Shown piece after piece: positions 4,727 through 6,930 of a stretch of 6,930 nt of DNA. The stretch is from contig JADZBY010000236.1 of NCBI GenBank assembly GCA_020851855.1, positions 1 to 6,930 on the forward strand, read 5' to 3'. Position numbers and translations under genes: made by a program. The notes beneath the pieces were generated by a model, which worked only from the letters and a program-made list of their open reading frames with translations, did not search any database and was not told the DNA's origin. Positions within the stretch are counted from its first letter, which is position 1. Every line of letters starts with the position of its first letter. This stretch comes from Anaerolineae bacterium (GTDB lineage Bacteria > Chloroflexota > Anaerolineae > Aggregatilineales > UBA2796).

Positions 4727-6930
4727 ATGACCTCAGCGACTTCTGCCATTCCAACCGGCGCGCTGGATGCGCTCGTGAATGCCACGCATGGCGCTCCCTT
4801 CGATGTGCTCGGACCGCACCCGGTGGGCGACGGTCAGGTTTCTATCCGCGCTTTTCGCTCGTTCGCGCGCCGCCTGTACGTCGTTGACGAGACGAACGGC
4901 AAACGCTACGAGATGACCCGCCTGAACCAGGAAGGCGTGTTCCAAGCCACGATTCCGGGCGCGTGGCCGGGCCTGGACTACCATTTCGAGGGCGAAACCT
5001 ACGAGGGCGGCGACGACCGCTACCTCGATCCGTACCGCTTTGGCCCGGTCATCACCGACTATGACCTGTACCTGTTCGGACAGGGCACGCATCTCGAGGT
5101 GTATGAAAAGCTCGGCGCGCATATCATGACCGTGGACGGCGTGCGCGGCGTGCACTTCGCCGTGTGGGCGCCCAACGCGCAGCGCGTCAGCGTCATCGGC
5201 AATTTCAACCGCTGGGACGACCGGCTGCACCCGATGCGCAGCTTGCAGAACAGCGGCGTGTGGGAACTGTTCATCCCCGGACTGGCCGAGTACGAGGTGT
5301 ACAAGTACTCGATTCGCTCCCGTGTGAACAATTACCTGGTGGACAAAACCGATCCCTACGGCTTCGCCTTTGAGATGCGGCCCCGCACTGCCGCCGTCGT
5401 CGCGGACCTGGAAAAATACCAGTGGGGCGACTCAGCGTGGATGGAGCGCCGCGCCGCGACCGAGCCGCTGAGCGCGCCGATGGCCATTTACGAGGTCCAT
5501 CTCGGCTCGTGGCGGCGCAAGAACGCGGGCGAATGGCTGACCTACCGCGATCTGGCGCGTGAGCTGGTCGGTTACGTCAAGGAGATGGGCTTCACCCACA
5601 TCGAGCTGCTGCCCGTGACCGAGCACCCGTTTGATGGCTCATGGGGCTACCAGACCACCGGGTACTATGCCCCGACCAGCCGCTTTGGCACGCCAGAGGA
5701 GTTCATGCACCTCGTGGACCAGTGCCACCAGCACGGCATCGGCGTCATCCTGGACTGGGTCCCCGCGCACTTTCCCAAAGACGGCCACGCGCTGAGCTAC
5801 TTCGACGGCACGCACCTCTACGAGCACGCCGACCCGCGCCAGGCGGAACACCCCGACTGGGGCACGTACATCTTCAACTACGGGCGGCACGAGGTGCGCA
5901 ACTTCCTGATGGCCAACGCCATGTTCTGGATGCGCAAGTACCACCTTGACGGCCTGCGTGTGGATGCCGTGTCATCGCTCATCTATCTCGATTTCTCACG
6001 CGAAGGCGGCGAGTGGATCCCCAACCAGTACGGCGGGCGCGAGAACCTGGACGCCATCCACTTCCTGCGCGAGTGCAACGAGATCGTGCACCGCGAAGCG
6101 CCCGGCGCGGTCATGATCGCGGAAGAATCCACCGCGTGGCCGATGGTGTCGCGGCCCACGTATCTCGGCGGGCTGGGCTTCACCTTCAAATGGGACATGG
6201 GCTGGATGCACGATACGCTCGAATATATCAAGAAGGACCCGGTGCACCGCCGCTACCACCACAACATGATCACGTTTTCGATGATGTACGCCTTCAGCGA
6301 GAATTTCGTGCTGTCGCTATCCCATGACGAGGTAGTGCACCTCAAAGGCTCGCTCATCAACAAGATTCCGGGCGACTGGTGGCAGAAATTCGCCACGCTG
6401 CGCCTGTTGTTCGGCTACCAGTACACGCACTCTGGCAAAAAGCTCAACTTCATGGGCCAGGAATTTGGCCAGTGGAACGAATGGAGCGAGGCGCGTGCGC
6501 TGGACTGGTTCCTGCTGGACATGCCCATGCACGCCAAGTTGCACGCCTGGGTGCGCGACCTGAACCACCTGTACATTTCCGAGCCGTCGCTTTTTGAGCA
6601 GGACCACGACTGGAAGGGATTCCAGTGGATTGACGCCAACGACGCCGATCAGAGCATATTCAGCTACATCCGCTTCGCGACCGACCCGGCAGATTTCCTG
6701 ATCGTGGCGTTCAATTTCACGCCCGTGGCGCGGCACAACTACCGCATCGGCGTGCCCGCGCCGGGCCGCTACACCGAGCTGCTGAACAGCGACTCGGACC
6801 ACTATGGCGGCGGCAATGTCGGCAACGAAGGCGAGCGCATGACGGTGGACGAGCCGTCGCACAGCTTCCCGCAGTCGTTGTACATTACCATTCCGCCGCT
6901 GGGAATCGTCATCTTCAAGCCAAACCGGAC
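4727..6930 (+). CDS. glgB: 1,4-alpha-glucan (glycogen) branching enzyme, 3' end outside the window
   Basis: Cuts alpha-1,4 glucan chains and reattaches them as alpha-1,6 branches in cytosolic glycogen. The frame is open for 734 codons with no stop or shift. An N1 domain (about 20-120, with FDVLGPHPVGDG) is followed by a CBM48 beta-sandwich (about 140-225, VHFAVWAPNAQRVSVIGNFN), the GH13 barrel (about 240-600) and a C-terminal beta domain. All four GH13 motifs are intact: DWVPAHF with D343 and H348; GLRVDAV with nucleophile D413; MIAEEST with acid/base E466; and LSHDEVVH with D534. Each sits eight residues after its counterpart in the 728-residue Escherichia coli enzyme (D405, E458, D526), so very few codons should be missing at the right edge. 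The ending PPLGIVIFKPN resembles the usual C-terminus. The N1 domain places it with long, E. coli-like enzymes. No glgA or glgC is visible here. Confidence 0.97.
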   Translation, partial: MTSATSAIPTGALDALVNATHGAPFDVLGPHPVGDGQVSIRAFRSFARRLYVVDETNGKRYEMTRLNQEGVFQATIPGAWPGLDYHFEGETYEGGDDRYLDPYRFGPVITDYDLYLFGQGTHLEVYEKLGAHIMTVDGVRGVHFAVWAPNAQRVSVIGNFNRWDDRLHPMRSLQNSGVWELFIPGLAEYEVYKYSIRSRVNNYLVDKTDPYGFAFEMRPRTAAVVADLEKYQWGDSAWMERRAATEPLSAPMAIYEVHLGSWRRKNAGEWLTYRDLARELVGYVKEMGFTHIELLPVTEHPFDGSWGYQTTGYYAPTSRFGTPEEFMHLVDQCHQHGIGVILDWVPAHFPKDGHALSYFDGTHLYEHADPRQAEHPDWGTYIFNYGRHEVRNFLMANAMFWMRKYHLDGLRVDAVSSLIYLDFSREGGEWIPNQYGGRENLDAIHFLRECNEIVHREAPGAVMIAEESTAWPMVSRPTYLGGLGFTFKWDMGWMHDTLEYIKKDPVHRRYHHNMITFSMMYAFSENFVLSLSHDEVVHLKGSLINKIPGDWWQKFATLRLLFGYQYTHSGKKLNFMGQEFGQWNEWSEARALDWFLLDMPMHAKLHAWVRDLNHLYISEPSLFEQDHDWKGFQWIDANDADQSIFSYIRFATDPADFLIVAFNFTPVARHNYRIGVPAPGRYTELLNSDSDHYGGGNVGNEGERMTVDEPSHSFPQSLYITIPPLGIVIFKPNR

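Noticed and set aside
4733..5230. Minus-strand frames opposite glgB (for example 165 codons here, and 181 codons at 6317-6862)
   Set aside because: They are antisense to an intact glgB with all GH13 catalytic motifs, and none has recognisable features.
1..6930. An undescribed defence, mobile or biosynthetic system
   Set aside because: No nuclease, helicase, transposase, reverse transcriptase, toxin or clustered pathway genes are visible. The genes belong to recognisable housekeeping-type families apart from one small membrane protein.

Overview
The window is GC-rich bacterial chromosome with five protein-coding genes. All five were read from the sequence alone. The organism is most likely a member of the Chloroflexota (Anaerolineae-like). 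That is an inference from GC-rich coding sequence, intergenic repeats of the CCTCACCCC...GGGGTGAGG and GTAGGGAC...GTCC kinds that I associate with those genomes, and the flavour of the proteins. No marker gene proves it.

Layout. Positions 1-340 hold no gene. They are a tandem array of a 134-bp unit (about 2.3 copies) built from nested hairpins, lying just past the 3' end of a leftward gene. Positions 341-1432 (-) encode a cytosolic, cellulase-like (TIM-barrel, clan GH-A type) protein. A 189-bp divergent gap follows, then a small two-helix membrane protein at 1622-1867 (+). The gap 1868-2104 lies between convergent genes and carries a perfect 13-bp hairpin and a 105-bp inverted-repeat element. 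Two leftward genes with a 45-bp gap probably form an operon: a secreted phytase-like esterase-domain protein (3278-4483) followed by a polyprenyl diphosphate synthase (2105-3232). The 243-bp gap 4484-4726 holds divergent promoters. A nearly complete glycogen branching enzyme gene, glgB, runs rightward from 4727 off the end of the window.

How they fit together. glgB is the one gene whose role is secure: it puts alpha-1,6 branches into glycogen. The prenyl synthase makes an isoprenoid precursor for membrane lipids, quinones or carotenoids. The phytase-like protein is exported and its substrate is unknown. The cellulase-like protein lacks a signal peptide and probably acts on a sugar derivative inside the cell. 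No single pathway links the five genes, so this looks like an ordinary chromosomal stretch rather than a dedicated accessory system. The least explained part is the non-coding DNA: repeat modules in which two versions of the same hairpin differ by paired, compensating bases, and a related G-rich element found downstream of both leftward transcription units.
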